From: a virus
DNA length: 64,000 bases
Strand: one strand, 5' to 3'
Virus record (IMG/VR): IMGVR_UViG_3300028392_000038
Location: 1 to 64,000 of that record
Positions within the stretch are counted from its first letter, which is position 1, and each line of letters starts with the position of its first letter. Position numbers and translations under genes: made by a program. The notes beneath the pieces are model-generated. The model saw only the letters and a program-made list of their open reading frames with translations, was not told where the DNA came from and searched no databases. Of this stretch, positions 1 to 8,034 are shown piece by piece.

Positions 1-96
1 CAAGGAAGATACGGAAGTCAATTATATGATCCTTTAAATCATGAAAAAACTAATAAAAGACAACAAGAAGTTATCAATAAAATAAGTGATAAGTGA
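1..96 (+). CDS. 3' end of a gene entering from the left (partial)
   Basis: An open frame runs from the first base to a TGA at 94-96 and encodes the last 31 residues of a protein; the end is charged and closes with NKISDK. In T4 the gene before the portal is the tail tube gene 19, so a tail protein is possible by position, but nothing in this short stretch identifies it. The 3' end lies 73 bases before the portal start. Confidence 0.5.
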   Translation, partial: QGRYGSQLYDPLNHEKTNKRQQEVINKISDK

Positions 97-138
97 TAGA
101 ATACTCACTACTATTGACTTTGAAGGGACTTACCAAAT

Positions 139-148
139 TTAATATATA
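139..148 (+). promoter_or_regulatory. TTAATATATA element before the portal gene
   Basis: Exact TTAATATATA ending 21 nt before the ATG at 170. Proposed phage promoter box (recurring-element finding). Confidence 0.45.
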
Positions 149-169
149 ATATAAATTTTATAATTTTTA

Positions 170-1873
170 ATGGCAACATATAATTCATTTGGACAAAACA
201 ATAATAATAGTAATTTTAACACGAATTCGGCAGTTGAAAACAAAGGTCTATTCAGTAGAATACTAAGAGGACTATCATCATATGGTATGAACTATGATGA
301 TATGATTGTTAGAAATCAAGTAGGTGTTGGTATTAATGAAGATCCATATTCAGCTAGAGGAAACTCAATGTATGATTTCTTTTCACAAAGAGCTGTGGCT
401 TCGGTTTTAAATAGAAAATCTATTCCTTACTTAGATAAGGCTTATGCTGATAAAAGAAGAATTCTTAGAGAATATTCTATTAAAGATGAATTAAGAGATT
501 TTATAAGTTCACTAGCAGATGAATGTATCGTGTATTCAGATGACAATGATTTCTGCTCACCTAAAGCTCTTTCTAATGATTATCCACAAGAGGTTCAAGA
601 TAAATACCAAGAATATTTTGAAAAGATATATAACAAATTTGGATTCTCTGATAGTATCACCGCTTGGATGATGATAAAAGATTTCTTAATAGATGGATAT
701 GTAGCTGTTGAGATTATTTATGATGACAAAAAGAAAAATATTATTGGATTTAATAGATTAAGACCCGAAACATTAGTTCCAGCATTTGAACCTAATATTG
801 GTCATCTTTGGATTCAATTTCCAGAAGATCCTCAACTAAGAAGAATATTCTTAGATTCTCAAATAGTTTATATTTCATATTCTACACAAAATGATTATTC
901 AGAAACATCTTATGTTGAAGGTTTAATTAAACCATATAATCAATTAAAGATTCTTGAGCAAACAAGAATTATGTTTAATATAATTAACGCTACAATTTAT
1001 CAAAAGTTTACTATTCCTATTAAAGGTATGTCTCGTCAAAGAGCTGAAGAACAAATCGGCCAATTAATTCATGATTACTCTGAAGAAGTTGAATGGGATG
1101 ACTCATTAGGAACTTTAACAATGAATGGTTCTAAACATTTACCATATAATAAACAAATCTGGTTCCCAGAAGGAGATGCAGGTACACCAAATATGGAATT
1201 AATGTCTCCAACAGGACATGACTTAAATGATGAAACTATGTTATCTTGGTTCTATAAGTCATTAAAGAGAGCTTCTAGAATACCTATGAATAGATTTGAA
1301 GCTGAGAATGGTGGTGGTAATTTAGTAACAGATGCTGCTGAGATGACAAGAGATGAGATTAAATTTTATAATTTTATCAATAGAATAAGAGCTAACTTTA
1401 AAGAGTTAATAGTTAAACCAATTAAATTACAAATGTTAATTGAGTTTCCTGAGTTAAAGCAAGATGAGAGATTTATAAATGAAGTAGATATTAAATTCAA
1501 TTCAAATCAAGTATTTGAAGAATGGAAGAAGATAGGTAATCTAGCTAAGAAATCTGAAATAGTTGGAACATTATTAGGTGTAATGAATGGTGAAAAACCT
1601 TACTTCCACATTGAATGGATTATGGATAGAATATTCAAATTAACACCAGAAGAAAAAGCAGAGAATCAAAAATACTGGGCTAAAGACGCAGGAGCTGGAG
1701 CAGGAGCTACTGCGGAAGGTCAAGCAACACCAGAAGGTGGAGAAGCTCAAGCAGCACCAGAAGGTGGTGGAGAAGCTCAAGCAGCACCAGAAGCTCAAGC
1801 AGCACCGGAAGCACAAGCAGCACCAGAAGCACCAGCTGAGGGTGGAGAAGCAAATTCTGAATTTGAGTTTTAA
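170..1873 (+). CDS. gp20: Portal vertex protein (T4 gp20-like)
   Basis: This 567-aa protein is the likely portal, the dodecameric ring at the unique capsid vertex through which DNA is packaged and ejected and to which the tail joins. The call rests on overall resemblance to the gp20 family (T4 gp20 is 524 aa) and on position just before the prohead protease and major capsid genes, as in T4. Residues about 85-115 (YSIKDELRDFISSLADE) and the region to about 500 look like the portal body. Residues 506-562 are an added low-complexity tail of Ala/Gly/Glu/Pro repeats (AQAAPE units), disordered and acidic, not typical of T4. No Shine-Dalgarno sequence is seen; a TTAATATATA element lies upstream. Confidence 0.88.
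   Translation: MATYNSFGQNNNNSNFNTNSAVENKGLFSRILRGLSSYGMNYDDMIVRNQVGVGINEDPYSARGNSMYDFFSQRAVASVLNRKSIPYLDKAYADKRRILREYSIKDELRDFISSLADECIVYSDDNDFCSPKALSNDYPQEVQDKYQEYFEKIYNKFGFSDSITAWMMIKDFLIDGYVAVEIIYDDKKKNIIGFNRLRPETLVPAFEPNIGHLWIQFPEDPQLRRIFLDSQIVYISYSTQNDYSETSYVEGLIKPYNQLKILEQTRIMFNIINATIYQKFTIPIKGMSRQRAEEQIGQLIHDYSEEVEWDDSLGTLTMNGSKHLPYNKQIWFPEGDAGTPNMELMSPTGHDLNDETMLSWFYKSLKRASRIPMNRFEAENGGGNLVTDAAEMTRDEIKFYNFINRIRANFKELIVKPIKLQMLIEFPELKQDERFINEVDIKFNSNQVFEEWKKIGNLAKKSEIVGTLLGVMNGEKPYFHIEWIMDRIFKLTPEEKAENQKYWAKDAGAGAGATAEGQATPEGGEAQAAPEGGGEAQAAPEAQAAPEAQAAPEAPAEGGEANSEFEF
1681..1860 (+). repeat. Imperfect GAAGCTCAAGCAGCACCA repeats coding the portal tail
   Basis: Tandem imperfect units (GAAGCTCAAGCAGCACCA and variants) encode repeated EAQAAP blocks at the portal C-terminus. 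They stay in frame and are interrupted by glycine-rich variants. Confidence 0.7.
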
Positions 1874-1876
1874 TTT

Positions 1877-1886
1877 TTAATATATA
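1877..1886 (+). promoter_or_regulatory. TTAATATATA element before the GIY-YIG gene
   Basis: Exact TTAATATATA starting just after the portal stop codon and ending 5 nt before the ATG at 1892. If it is a -10-type box the transcript would be nearly leaderless. Confidence 0.4.
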
Positions 1887-1891
1887 GAAAT

Positions 1892-2533
1892 ATGTATATT
1901 ATTTATGTATTGAGATGCCCCATTTCAAATGAAGTTAGATATGTTGGACAAACAAGAGCTAGAATAGAAAAACGATTAAGCAATCATATATGGGAATCTA
2001 AAAAGATTAAGAAAAAGTATTCTCATAAAGATAATTGGATTCTAAAACTATCTAAATTAGAACTAAAACCAATTATTGAAAAGATAGAAGAGATATCACT
2101 TGATTATAGTCTATCATATGTTTTAGAAAAAGAAACATATTGGATTTTGAAATATAGAAATAATTCTAATTTAGTAAATGCAACTGATGGTGGTGAATAT
2201 AGTATAAATAATAGACAAGGTATTCATAAACCGATGCACGGTGAAAATAATCCAATGTGGAATAAAAAACATAGCGATAGTGCCAAAAAAATTATGAGTG
2301 AAAAAAAATTTGGACTATATGATGGTATTAATAATCCAAGATCAAAGTCAATTTATCAGTATGATAAAAATTTAAAACTTTTGAAAAAATGGAGTTACGC
2401 AAAGGAATGTGCAGATTTTTATAAAATATCAAGAGGTAATATTTCAACAGCATCAAAATTTAATTCAACTAAAATAAAAGATAATAAATATATAACCTGT
2501 TCGGGTTTTATATTTTCCTTCGTACCTATATAA
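1892..2533 (+). CDS. GIY-YIG homing endonuclease with NUMOD motifs
   Basis: This 213-aa protein is a probable free-standing homing endonuclease. The N-terminus has the GIY-YIG core in variant form (YIIYVLR, then RYVGQT at residues 16-21). Arginines at 22-28 and the glutamates at 79-81 are candidate catalytic residues. Residues 115-138 match NUMOD3 (HGENNPMW...HSDSAKKIMSE) and residues 153-190 match NUMOD1 (IYQYDKN...ECADFYKISRGNIS), the DNA-recognition modules of such enzymes. It sits between portal and protease genes, a common homing location in T4-like head modules. An imperfect hairpin with a T-run follows. Confidence 0.88.
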   Translation: MYIIYVLRCPISNEVRYVGQTRARIEKRLSNHIWESKKIKKKYSHKDNWILKLSKLELKPIIEKIEEISLDYSLSYVLEKETYWILKYRNNSNLVNATDGGEYSINNRQGIHKPMHGENNPMWNKKHSDSAKKIMSEKKFGLYDGINNPRSKSIYQYDKNLKLLKKWSYAKECADFYKISRGNISTASKFNSTKIKDNKYITCSGFIFSFVPI

Positions 2534-2573
2534 AATTTTATTTAAATTAAATGGTAATTATTAAGTAAGATTG

Positions 2574-2599
2574 AAATCTCTCAATTGAAAGGTTTTTTT
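2574..2599 (+). terminator. Imperfect terminator hairpin after the GIY-YIG gene
   Basis: AAATCTCTC / GAAAGGTTT arms around AATT, with one C-A mismatch and one G-T pair, followed by seven Ts on the plus strand. The T-run overlaps the TAA of the minus-strand gene ending at 2598. Confidence 0.4.
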
Positions 2600-3032
2600 A
2601 TGCGGCTTGATTTGGAAAACTTATATAGAAATATATCATTGAATCAGATGCTTTATAATAGTCTAATATGAAATCAATATCAGCATCTATTAATGATTGT
2701 ATAGTCTTACCATATTCTGTATTCAATGATTCTATTCTAACTTCTAAACTAAGAACATCTTGATCTTTTATAAGAAAGAGAATCTCCTTTATAAGGAATG
2801 ATATTTTTTTTATTTCAACAATATGACCTGATTGTTCTAATAACCCATAGATAGGATTCTGAGCGGAATTTATATCTTCAATAAGATATTCTATTTTTTT
2901 TCCTTCTAATATAGATGATAATTTAATTTCTCTTTTGAATTGTGTCCAGTTTGAAAATGGACTTAAAATAGGTTCAAAATCAGAAATTTTAGAATCTTCT
3001 GGTATATTGACCTTTATTCTTTTAGTTATCAT
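2598..3032 (-). CDS. Hypothetical protein, 144 aa
   Basis: Not recognised. The sequence is soluble-looking, mixed alpha/beta, with a central hydrophobic run (ISFLIKEILFLIK, about residues 77-89) too charged for a clear membrane segment. The ATG overlaps the 3' end of the gene at 3022-3417 by 11 bases, so the two are probably co-transcribed and perhaps translationally coupled. It lies inside the head module on the opposite strand from the structural genes, in the position of the T4 core genes 67/68, but shows no visible resemblance to them. It may be cargo of the homing-endonuclease insertion. Confidence 0.6.
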   Translation of the reverse strand: MITKRIKVNIPEDSKISDFEPILSPFSNWTQFKREIKLSSILEGKKIEYLIEDINSAQNPIYGLLEQSGHIVEIKKISFLIKEILFLIKDQDVLSLEVRIESLNTEYGKTIQSLIDADIDFILDYYKASDSMIYFYISFPNQAA

Positions 3033-3417
3033 TTATTATTTTATCTTTCTTAGATATATTATCTACTCCATATTTTTCCATAAGAGTATTTTGCATTTTT
3101 GAAAGAACTTTTTTATTCTGAATCGGATAATCAACACCAAAGTTTTCTCTTAGTGTTTTTTTTCTTTTAACCTCTGAACATTTTCTACAATAGTATTCAC
3201 CCCACTTATTATCATACTTAACATAGTTTTTGAATATAACTTGTTTTTCAACACCACATCCATCACACTGACAATTTATCTTATAATGAGACCCCTTAGA
3301 CATTAATTCAATAGGAATTACTATTTCTTCACCTATAGTGACATCATATCCCAAATCATCATAGTATTGATAATTTGATTCATTTATTTTAATATTTATC
3401 TCTCTAGTTAGGATCAT
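3022..3417 (-). CDS. Truncated zinc-ribbon homing-endonuclease-like protein
   Basis: This 131-aa protein has a zinc-ribbon pair (CQCDGC, then YYCRKC) followed by two copies of a short motif (LRENFGVDYPIQN; LMEKYGVDNISKK). That layout is seen in phage proteins where the ribbon and EKYG repeats precede a nuclease domain. Here the chain stops right after the second repeat, so it looks like a remnant without catalytic domain. The frame could start at ATG 3466-3468, but ATG 3415-3417 (MILTREINIKINESNY) fits the usual beginning of such proteins better and is chosen. It overlaps the next gene by 11 bases. Confidence 0.6.
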   Translation of the reverse strand: MILTREINIKINESNYQYYDDLGYDVTIGEEIVIPIELMSKGSHYKINCQCDGCGVEKQVIFKNYVKYDNKWGEYYCRKCSEVKRKKTLRENFGVDYPIQNKKVLSKMQNTLMEKYGVDNISKKDKIINDN

Positions 3418-3506
3418 AAAAAACCACTCAATTTCTTTATTTATTAAAAATGGTCCTCTTCCTACCATGTCACCTAAACATTTTATTTATCAGATGTCTT
3501 GAAAAA

Positions 3507-3547
3507 CTATAAAAAATCCACCTTTATTAAAATAGGATTTTTTATAG
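3507..3547. promoter_or_regulatory. Hairpin and CTATAAAAAATCCAC block upstream of the protease gene
   Basis: CTATAAAAAATCC (3507-3519) pairs perfectly with GGATTTTTTATAG (3535-3547) across a 15-nt loop. The first 15 bases, CTATAAAAAATCCAC, recur at 5702-5716 before the capsid gene, each 28 nt before an AATATATA box. The structure resembles a terminator but lies between divergent genes, so it may instead be regulatory. Confidence 0.45.
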
Positions 3548-3549
3548 GC

Positions 3550-3557
3550 AATATATA
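3550..3557 (+). promoter_or_regulatory. AATATATA box before the protease-scaffold gene
   Basis: AATATATA followed by C, ending 28 nt before the ATG at 3586. Same layout as the box at 5745-5752. Confidence 0.42.
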
Positions 3558-3585
3558 CTACACGACAAAAAATAAATTATTTTAA

Positions 3586-5700
3586 ATGAAACCAGTTTTA
3601 ATTGTAGAAAATTCAACTACATCTCTTATTAGAGAGAGTAGCACTGGTAAGAAGGATTATATAATGGGTGGAACATTCACAGAATTCGGAGTAAAAAACC
3701 GAAATGAAAGAGTATACACTGCTGATAAATTTCTTCCTGCTTTAGAAGAACTTAATGAAAGAATGAACACACTTGGTGCTGTTTATGGTGAGTTTGATCA
3801 TCCAGATGTATTTGATACATCACTTTCAAGAGCTTCTCACATAATCACCAAAGCTGATTATGTAAAAGAATCTAACCTGATTTCAGGTGAGATTAGATTA
3901 CTAAGTACTTACTGGGGTAAAGAGGCTAAATCATTAGTAGATGATGGATGTCCTGTATTCGTTTCTTCAAGAGCGGCAGGTATCACAGAAGCTGATGGTT
4001 CAGTTGCATTAAAAAAATTATTCACTTATGATATTGTTGCTGACCCAGGTTTTGCATCAGCTAAAATGAGTGTAAAAGTTCTTAATGAATCTTTAGGATA
4101 CACAAACCCAAAATCTAACTTCAGGATATATGAAATGTCCGATGAGTCAAAAATTAACGAATTATTTAACATGAACAAAAGTGATTATGTTACAAAGCAA
4201 CAATTAACTGACTACTCTAAGTACTTAGTTAATGAACTAGCTTCTACTAAGAAAGAAGTTAAAGGCGCAATTTCTAAAGGCAATATGAATCCTAAGAAAT
4301 TAGAGCAACTATTAGAATACTATGAAGAATTAAATACAACTAATTCTCAAGTAGTTAAATATTTAGATTATTTAGCTGAGAAGTTTCAAGTTATGGTTAA
4401 TGAAAATAAATCATTAAAAGAAACTGCTGATAAACTAATTAAACACAATGACTATCTAGCTGAAAGTCTTGAAAAATCAATCAACTATTCTGAATATTTA
4501 GGTGAGAACTTAGATAAGAATATTGCTTACTCTGAATACTTAGCTGAAAGTTTAGATAAGAACATTTCTTATTCTGAATACATCGCTGAAAATTTAGATA
4601 AGAATATCGCTTATTCTGAATACATCGCTGAAAGTTTAGATAAGAACATTGCTTATTCTGAATACATCGCTGAAAACTTAGACAAAAATATTTCTTACTC
4701 TGAATACTTAGCTGAGCATGTTGATAATTCAATTGCTTATTCTGAATATTTAGCTGAGCATGTTGAAGGTAACATCGCTTATTCTGAGTATATCGCTGAA
4801 CATTTAGATGACAATATTGCTTATTCTGAATACATCGCTGAAAACTTAGACAAATCAATTTCTTACCAAGGAATGATTGTAGAAAGATTAAACGGTTCTA
4901 AATTAAATGAAAACTTTGGAAGTGAAGAATCTTTTCCTTCATTAGACGCTGCTGGATTTGAAGTTGTAGAAAATGAAAAAGAAGAAGAAAAAGAAGAAGT
5001 GATGAATGGTATTGCACCAGCTCACGAAGAAGAAGCTTATGATAAAGAAGAATCACACACAGAAGAAGAAATAATGAATGGTATTGCACCAGCTCATGAA
5101 GAAGAAGCTTATAATAAAGAAGAAAATGAAGAAAAAGAAGAAGAAAAAGAAGAAGAAGTTTACATGAATAATATGAACACTGAATCTGAATTATCTGAAT
5201 CTATTAATAAATTAATTGAAGAAGCTAAAAAACGTAAGGTTTCTGAAACAACTGACTTGAATTTTTTAAAGTTCTTAAACAAGTCACAAGTTGACAGCTT
5301 TTATGCACTATCAGATGAAGAACAGGAAACTGTTAAATTTCACATAAACGAAAGAAGTTATTTCACACAGAAAGAAGTACTTACTCTGATCGCTGAAGCG
5401 TTATCTACAAAGAATGAATCTCTTGAAGAAAGAGTAATCAGATTGATGCCTGAAAACATTAAGCCAATCTGGGAACAGTTAAATGACTCTTCTAAAAAAT
5501 CTGCGCTTTCACAAGCTAGATTATATCCTGAAGATGTATTAAAAACTGAAAATCAAGTTGAACATTTCTGGTTAACTAGAAATTTCAAGAAAAATGAATC
5601 TGTAACTAAAAAGTTAGTAGCTCACGAAAGTTTAATTCAAGAAGATAAACTTTCTGACAAAGATGTTACTGCAATTATGGAAAGATTCAAAAACATCTAA
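3586..5700 (+). CDS. gp21: Prohead protease fused to a scaffold-like domain (T4 gp21 + gp22-like)
   Basis: A 704-aa protein. Residues 1-175 match the T4 gp21 prohead protease: GEFDHP with His72, SSRAAG with Ser127/128, and DIVADPGFASA with Asp149/153. The His-to-Ser spacing of 55 fits the T4 enzyme. This protease matures the capsid by cutting after hydrophobic-x-Glu sites. Residues about 195-430 are helical and include nine 14-residue repeats; residues about 460-530 are very acidic (Glu/Lys, two copies of NGIAPAHEEEAY); residues about 535-704 are helical, like a scaffold end. T4 makes protease (gp21) and scaffold (gp22) separately; here one frame encodes both. No separate scaffold gene lies before the capsid gene. 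Confidence 0.85.
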   Translation: MKPVLIVENSTTSLIRESSTGKKDYIMGGTFTEFGVKNRNERVYTADKFLPALEELNERMNTLGAVYGEFDHPDVFDTSLSRASHIITKADYVKESNLISGEIRLLSTYWGKEAKSLVDDGCPVFVSSRAAGITEADGSVALKKLFTYDIVADPGFASAKMSVKVLNESLGYTNPKSNFRIYEMSDESKINELFNMNKSDYVTKQQLTDYSKYLVNELASTKKEVKGAISKGNMNPKKLEQLLEYYEELNTTNSQVVKYLDYLAEKFQVMVNENKSLKETADKLIKHNDYLAESLEKSINYSEYLGENLDKNIAYSEYLAESLDKNISYSEYIAENLDKNIAYSEYIAESLDKNIAYSEYIAENLDKNISYSEYLAEHVDNSIAYSEYLAEHVEGNIAYSEYIAEHLDDNIAYSEYIAENLDKSISYQGMIVERLNGSKLNENFGSEESFPSLDAAGFEVVENEKEEEKEEVMNGIAPAHEEEAYDKEESHTEEEIMNGIAPAHEEEAYNKEENEEKEEEKEEEVYMNNMNTESELSESINKLIEEAKKRKVSETTDLNFLKFLNKSQVDSFYALSDEEQETVKFHINERSYFTQKEVLTLIAEALSTKNESLEERVIRLMPENIKPIWEQLNDSSKKSALSQARLYPEDVLKTENQVEHFWLTRNFKKNESVTKKLVAHESLIQEDKLSDKDVTAIMERFKNI
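4480..4857 (+). repeat. Nine tandem 42-bp repeats (14-aa I-A-Y-S-E-Y units)
   Basis: Nine in-frame units, consensus IAYSEYIAENLDKN, with degenerate copies on both sides (KHNDYLAESLEKS before, ISYQGMIVERLNGS after). The 14-residue period (four helical turns) and the regular hydrophobics at unit positions 1, 7 and 11 suggest a long amphipathic helix within the scaffold part. The bases vary at third positions while the protein is kept. Confidence 0.9.
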
Positions 5701-5701
5701 T

Positions 5702-5733
5702 CTATAAAAAATCCACTCTTGAAAAATAAGAGT
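5702..5733 (+). terminator. CTATAAAAAATCCAC block and small hairpin between protease and capsid genes
   Basis: Starts with the same 15 bases as 3507-3521. ACTCTT (5715-5720) pairs with AAGAGT (5728-5733) and is followed by TTTT, so it may end or attenuate transcription after the protease gene, or be part of the capsid promoter region. Confidence 0.4.
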
Positions 5734-5744
5734 TTTAAGAGGAG

Positions 5745-5752
5745 AATATATA
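5745..5752 (+). promoter_or_regulatory. AATATATA box before the major capsid gene
   Basis: AATATATA followed by G, preceded by GGAG, ending 27 nt before the ATG at 5780. The leader between box and ATG is nearly all A/T with no Shine-Dalgarno sequence. Confidence 0.42.
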
Positions 5753-5779
5753 GATCATAAAAAAAAATAATAAAATAAT

Positions 5780-7501
5780 ATGTCACACATTAGAATAGAC
5801 AAACAAAAAGCAGTTAAGAAGTGGTCTCCAGTATTAGAGAACATGGGTGTAACTGGCGAAAGAGCTGAATGGATGGCTGAATATGCTGAATTTCACTCAA
5901 TCAATGAAAATGCGTATGTAAACGCATCAAACGTAGGCGGTATGGGAGCAGTATTAAACCCAGTACTTGGCGCAAATAACCTACCTGGAACAACAAATGG
6001 TTCAGCATGGTCAAACGGTGGCGGTCTCGCAGGTTCAGGGGATGTAGGTCAAAACTTACTTCCAGTAGCTATGAAAATTGCAGCTCAAACAATCGGTTTA
6101 GATTTAGTAGCTGTAAAACCAACTCCAGGTCCAAAAATTGACTTACTTTATATTGATTTTCAATATGATGATACAGTTTCTAACGAAAGACCTCAAGTTT
6201 TCAAAGTTGACGCAACTAATATTACAACTATCAACGCAGCTTTAACAGCTGGTTTATCAGCATCTAGCATTAGACAAAATTCTGGTGGTTTACAAAACGG
6301 TAGATTATGGACTGCATTAAACTTCACAGTTCAATCAGCATCACCTTTCAGTGGAGCTGGTTACTTAGCAGGAGCACAAACTGATTCATCTTTCACATCT
6401 AAAGCAGGTGTAGTTGAATTTTTAGGTTTCTCTCGTATTGACGGACAACCTATGTTCAAAGCTTACAGACAAGCTAATACTGCTGGTCAATTAAATTACT
6501 TCGCATTTGATGCTACATTAAACACATTCGACGCTTCTCAGACTTTAGTAGCTGGTGTTGCTAGAATTGCTGGTATAACTGTATCTAGTTGTGCAATCAG
6601 TTTAGTTTCAGCTTTAGAAGATCATATCCCAGGTTTCTCTGCAAACTGGTCAATGAATACTGCTGGAAACGCAGGTTATGCACAAGGTGCTTACCCAATG
6701 GACAGAAGTGAAGATGATAACTCATATGCAGGTGTTATCGGACCAAAAATTTCTTCTAAAACTATTGCAGTTGGTACTATTGAAGTATCTTCAGCTCTAA
6801 GAAGAACTGAAATTGAAGATATCAAAGCTAACACAGGTATGGATATCGTTCAAAAAATGGAGTCAATCCTTGTTAACGAATTATCTCAAACAATCTCTAA
6901 ACAAATTGTTGCTAAGATTTTCGAAATGGGTGCTCTAAACGCAACTAACGCTCCAGCTTCTACAGCAGGTGGGTCAGCTACAACTATTTTTGACTTAGAT
7001 ACAGCTTATGCTACATCTACTTTAGGTGGTGAAACTACTCACGCAGTTCAAAGAAAATTAGTTACTAAGATTGCTCACGCGTCTAACTACATCGCAACTG
7101 AAGGACGTGTTGGTCCAGCTCAATACCTTATCACAAACGGAGGTCTTGCTGCAGCTTTATCTGATATCTCTGGTTACACAATTAACCCAGTTAAATCTAA
7201 GATGAACTCTCAAGGTCAACTTTACCCAGTAGGTTCTATTGGAGATATTTCAATCTATGTTGATCCATATATGAAGTATAATGACAACAGAATCGTTCTT
7301 GGTAGAAAGAACAATCCTGACCAACCAGGTATCATTTTCGTACCTTATTTAATGGCTCAGTCTATCTCTGTAATTTCTGAAGCGACTTTCGCACCAAGAA
7401 TGTTACTAAGATCAAGATATGCAGTTGCTGAAGTGGGTTGGTATCCTCAAAAACAATTTATGACTATTACAGTTACAGATGCTAAACAGTACCTTAACTA
7501 A
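5780..7501 (+). CDS. gp23: Major capsid protein (T4 gp23-like)
   Basis: 573 aa, the main shell protein. It resembles gp23: an N-terminal charged helical delta region (KKWSPVLENMGVTGERAEWMAEYAEFHS), then NLLPVAMKIAAQTIGLDLVAVKPTPGP at about 92-118, and conserved late segments (QKMESILVNELSQTISKQIVAKIF; IFVPYLMAQSISVISEATFAPRMLLRSRYAV; YFPQ-type end WYPQKQFMTITVTD). SINE at residues 40-43 is a good hydrophobic-x-Glu maturation site, which would remove 43 residues (T4 removes 65). The gene follows the protease, as in T4, and ends in a strong terminator. Codons are G/C-richer than those of the neighbours, as expected for a highly expressed gene. Confidence 0.92.
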   Translation: MSHIRIDKQKAVKKWSPVLENMGVTGERAEWMAEYAEFHSINENAYVNASNVGGMGAVLNPVLGANNLPGTTNGSAWSNGGGLAGSGDVGQNLLPVAMKIAAQTIGLDLVAVKPTPGPKIDLLYIDFQYDDTVSNERPQVFKVDATNITTINAALTAGLSASSIRQNSGGLQNGRLWTALNFTVQSASPFSGAGYLAGAQTDSSFTSKAGVVEFLGFSRIDGQPMFKAYRQANTAGQLNYFAFDATLNTFDASQTLVAGVARIAGITVSSCAISLVSALEDHIPGFSANWSMNTAGNAGYAQGAYPMDRSEDDNSYAGVIGPKISSKTIAVGTIEVSSALRRTEIEDIKANTGMDIVQKMESILVNELSQTISKQIVAKIFEMGALNATNAPASTAGGSATTIFDLDTAYATSTLGGETTHAVQRKLVTKIAHASNYIATEGRVGPAQYLITNGGLAAALSDISGYTINPVKSKMNSQGQLYPVGSIGDISIYVDPYMKYNDNRIVLGRKNNPDQPGIIFVPYLMAQSISVISEATFAPRMLLRSRYAVAEVGWYPQKQFMTITVTDAKQYLN

Positions 7502-7530
7502 TAACTAATCATAAAATGATTATAATTTTG

Positions 7531-7556
7531 AAAAAAGACTCTTCGGAGTCTTTTTT
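7531..7556 (+). terminator. Strong terminator after the capsid gene
   Basis: AAAAAAGACTC and GAGTCTTTTTT form an 11-bp stem closed by a C(TTCG)G tetraloop, 30 nt after the capsid stop codon. Confidence 0.92.
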
Positions 7557-7568
7557 CTTTTTAAATAA

Positions 7569-7578
7569 TTAATATATA
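7569..7578 (+). promoter_or_regulatory. TTAATATATA element before the NFACT-R gene
   Basis: Exact match ending 4 nt before the ATG at 7583 and directly after the capsid terminator, so a new transcript must start about here. Confidence 0.5.
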
Positions 7579-7582
7579 CAAT

Positions 7583-7999
7583 ATGAAACATATTAATAAT
7601 TTCAAATTATATTTAGAATCAAAAAAGGATAAATTTCCAAATATACAAAAGAAGGAAATAGATGGATTTACAGTCTATATTGGTAAAGATGCCAAGTCTA
7701 ATGATTATCTAACATTTAATATGGCTGATAATGATGATATATGGATGCATGTAAAAGGTATACCAGGTAGTCATGTTGTAGTTAAAACAAAAGAAATATC
7801 ATCAACTAAAGAAATGTTTATACCCTCTAAAGAAATTTTAAGAAAAGCAGCAGAATTAGCTAAAAAGAATAGCAAGTCTCCAAAAGATGAAAAATCAACA
7901 GTTGTTTATTGTCAAAGAAAGTTTGTTAAGAAAGAAAAAGGAATGAATGATGGTCAAGTCAAAGTAGATTATGTTAATTCCTACGAAATTATAATTTAA
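7583..7999 (+). CDS. Stand-alone NFACT-R (DUF814) RNA-binding domain protein
   Basis: A 138-aa protein. Residues 26-65 (DGFTVYIGKDAKSNDYLTFN, then DDIWMHVKGIPGSHVVVK) carry the hallmark of the NFACT-R domain found in RqcH/Rqc2/FbpA-type proteins: G-x-x-V-x-x-G-K, N-D-x-L-T, D-x-W-x-H-V-K-x-x-P-G-S-H-V-V. In those large proteins the domain binds 60S/50S ribosome-tRNA complexes for quality control of stalled chains. Here the NFACT-N, helix-hairpin-helix and coiled-coil parts are all missing, so tRNA recruitment as in RqcH cannot be assumed. The start MKHINNFKLYLES resembles a capsid-targeting sequence. It is close to a phage tmRNA, a second ribosome-rescue element. Confidence 0.85.
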   Translation: MKHINNFKLYLESKKDKFPNIQKKEIDGFTVYIGKDAKSNDYLTFNMADNDDIWMHVKGIPGSHVVVKTKEISSTKEMFIPSKEILRKAAELAKKNSKSPKDEKSTVVYCQRKFVKKEKGMNDGQVKVDYVNSYEIII

Positions 8000-8002
8000 T
8001 AT

Positions 8003-8012
8003 TTAATATATA
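8003..8012 (+). promoter_or_regulatory. TTAATATATA element before the exopeptidase gene
   Basis: Exact match just after the NFACT-R stop codon, 22 nt before the ATG at 8035. Confidence 0.42.
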
Positions 8013-8034
8013 CTCTAATAAAATTATTATAGAA

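Noticed and set aside
3418-3468. Upstream start (ATG 3466-3468) of the truncated zinc-ribbon gene
   Set aside because: The extra 17 residues (MVGRGPFLINKEIEWFF) do not resemble the family start, while MILTREINIKINESNY does.
4481-4858. Minus-strand 125-codon frame over the 14-aa repeat tract
   Set aside because: Mirror of the scaffold repeats, with repetitive low-complexity translation.
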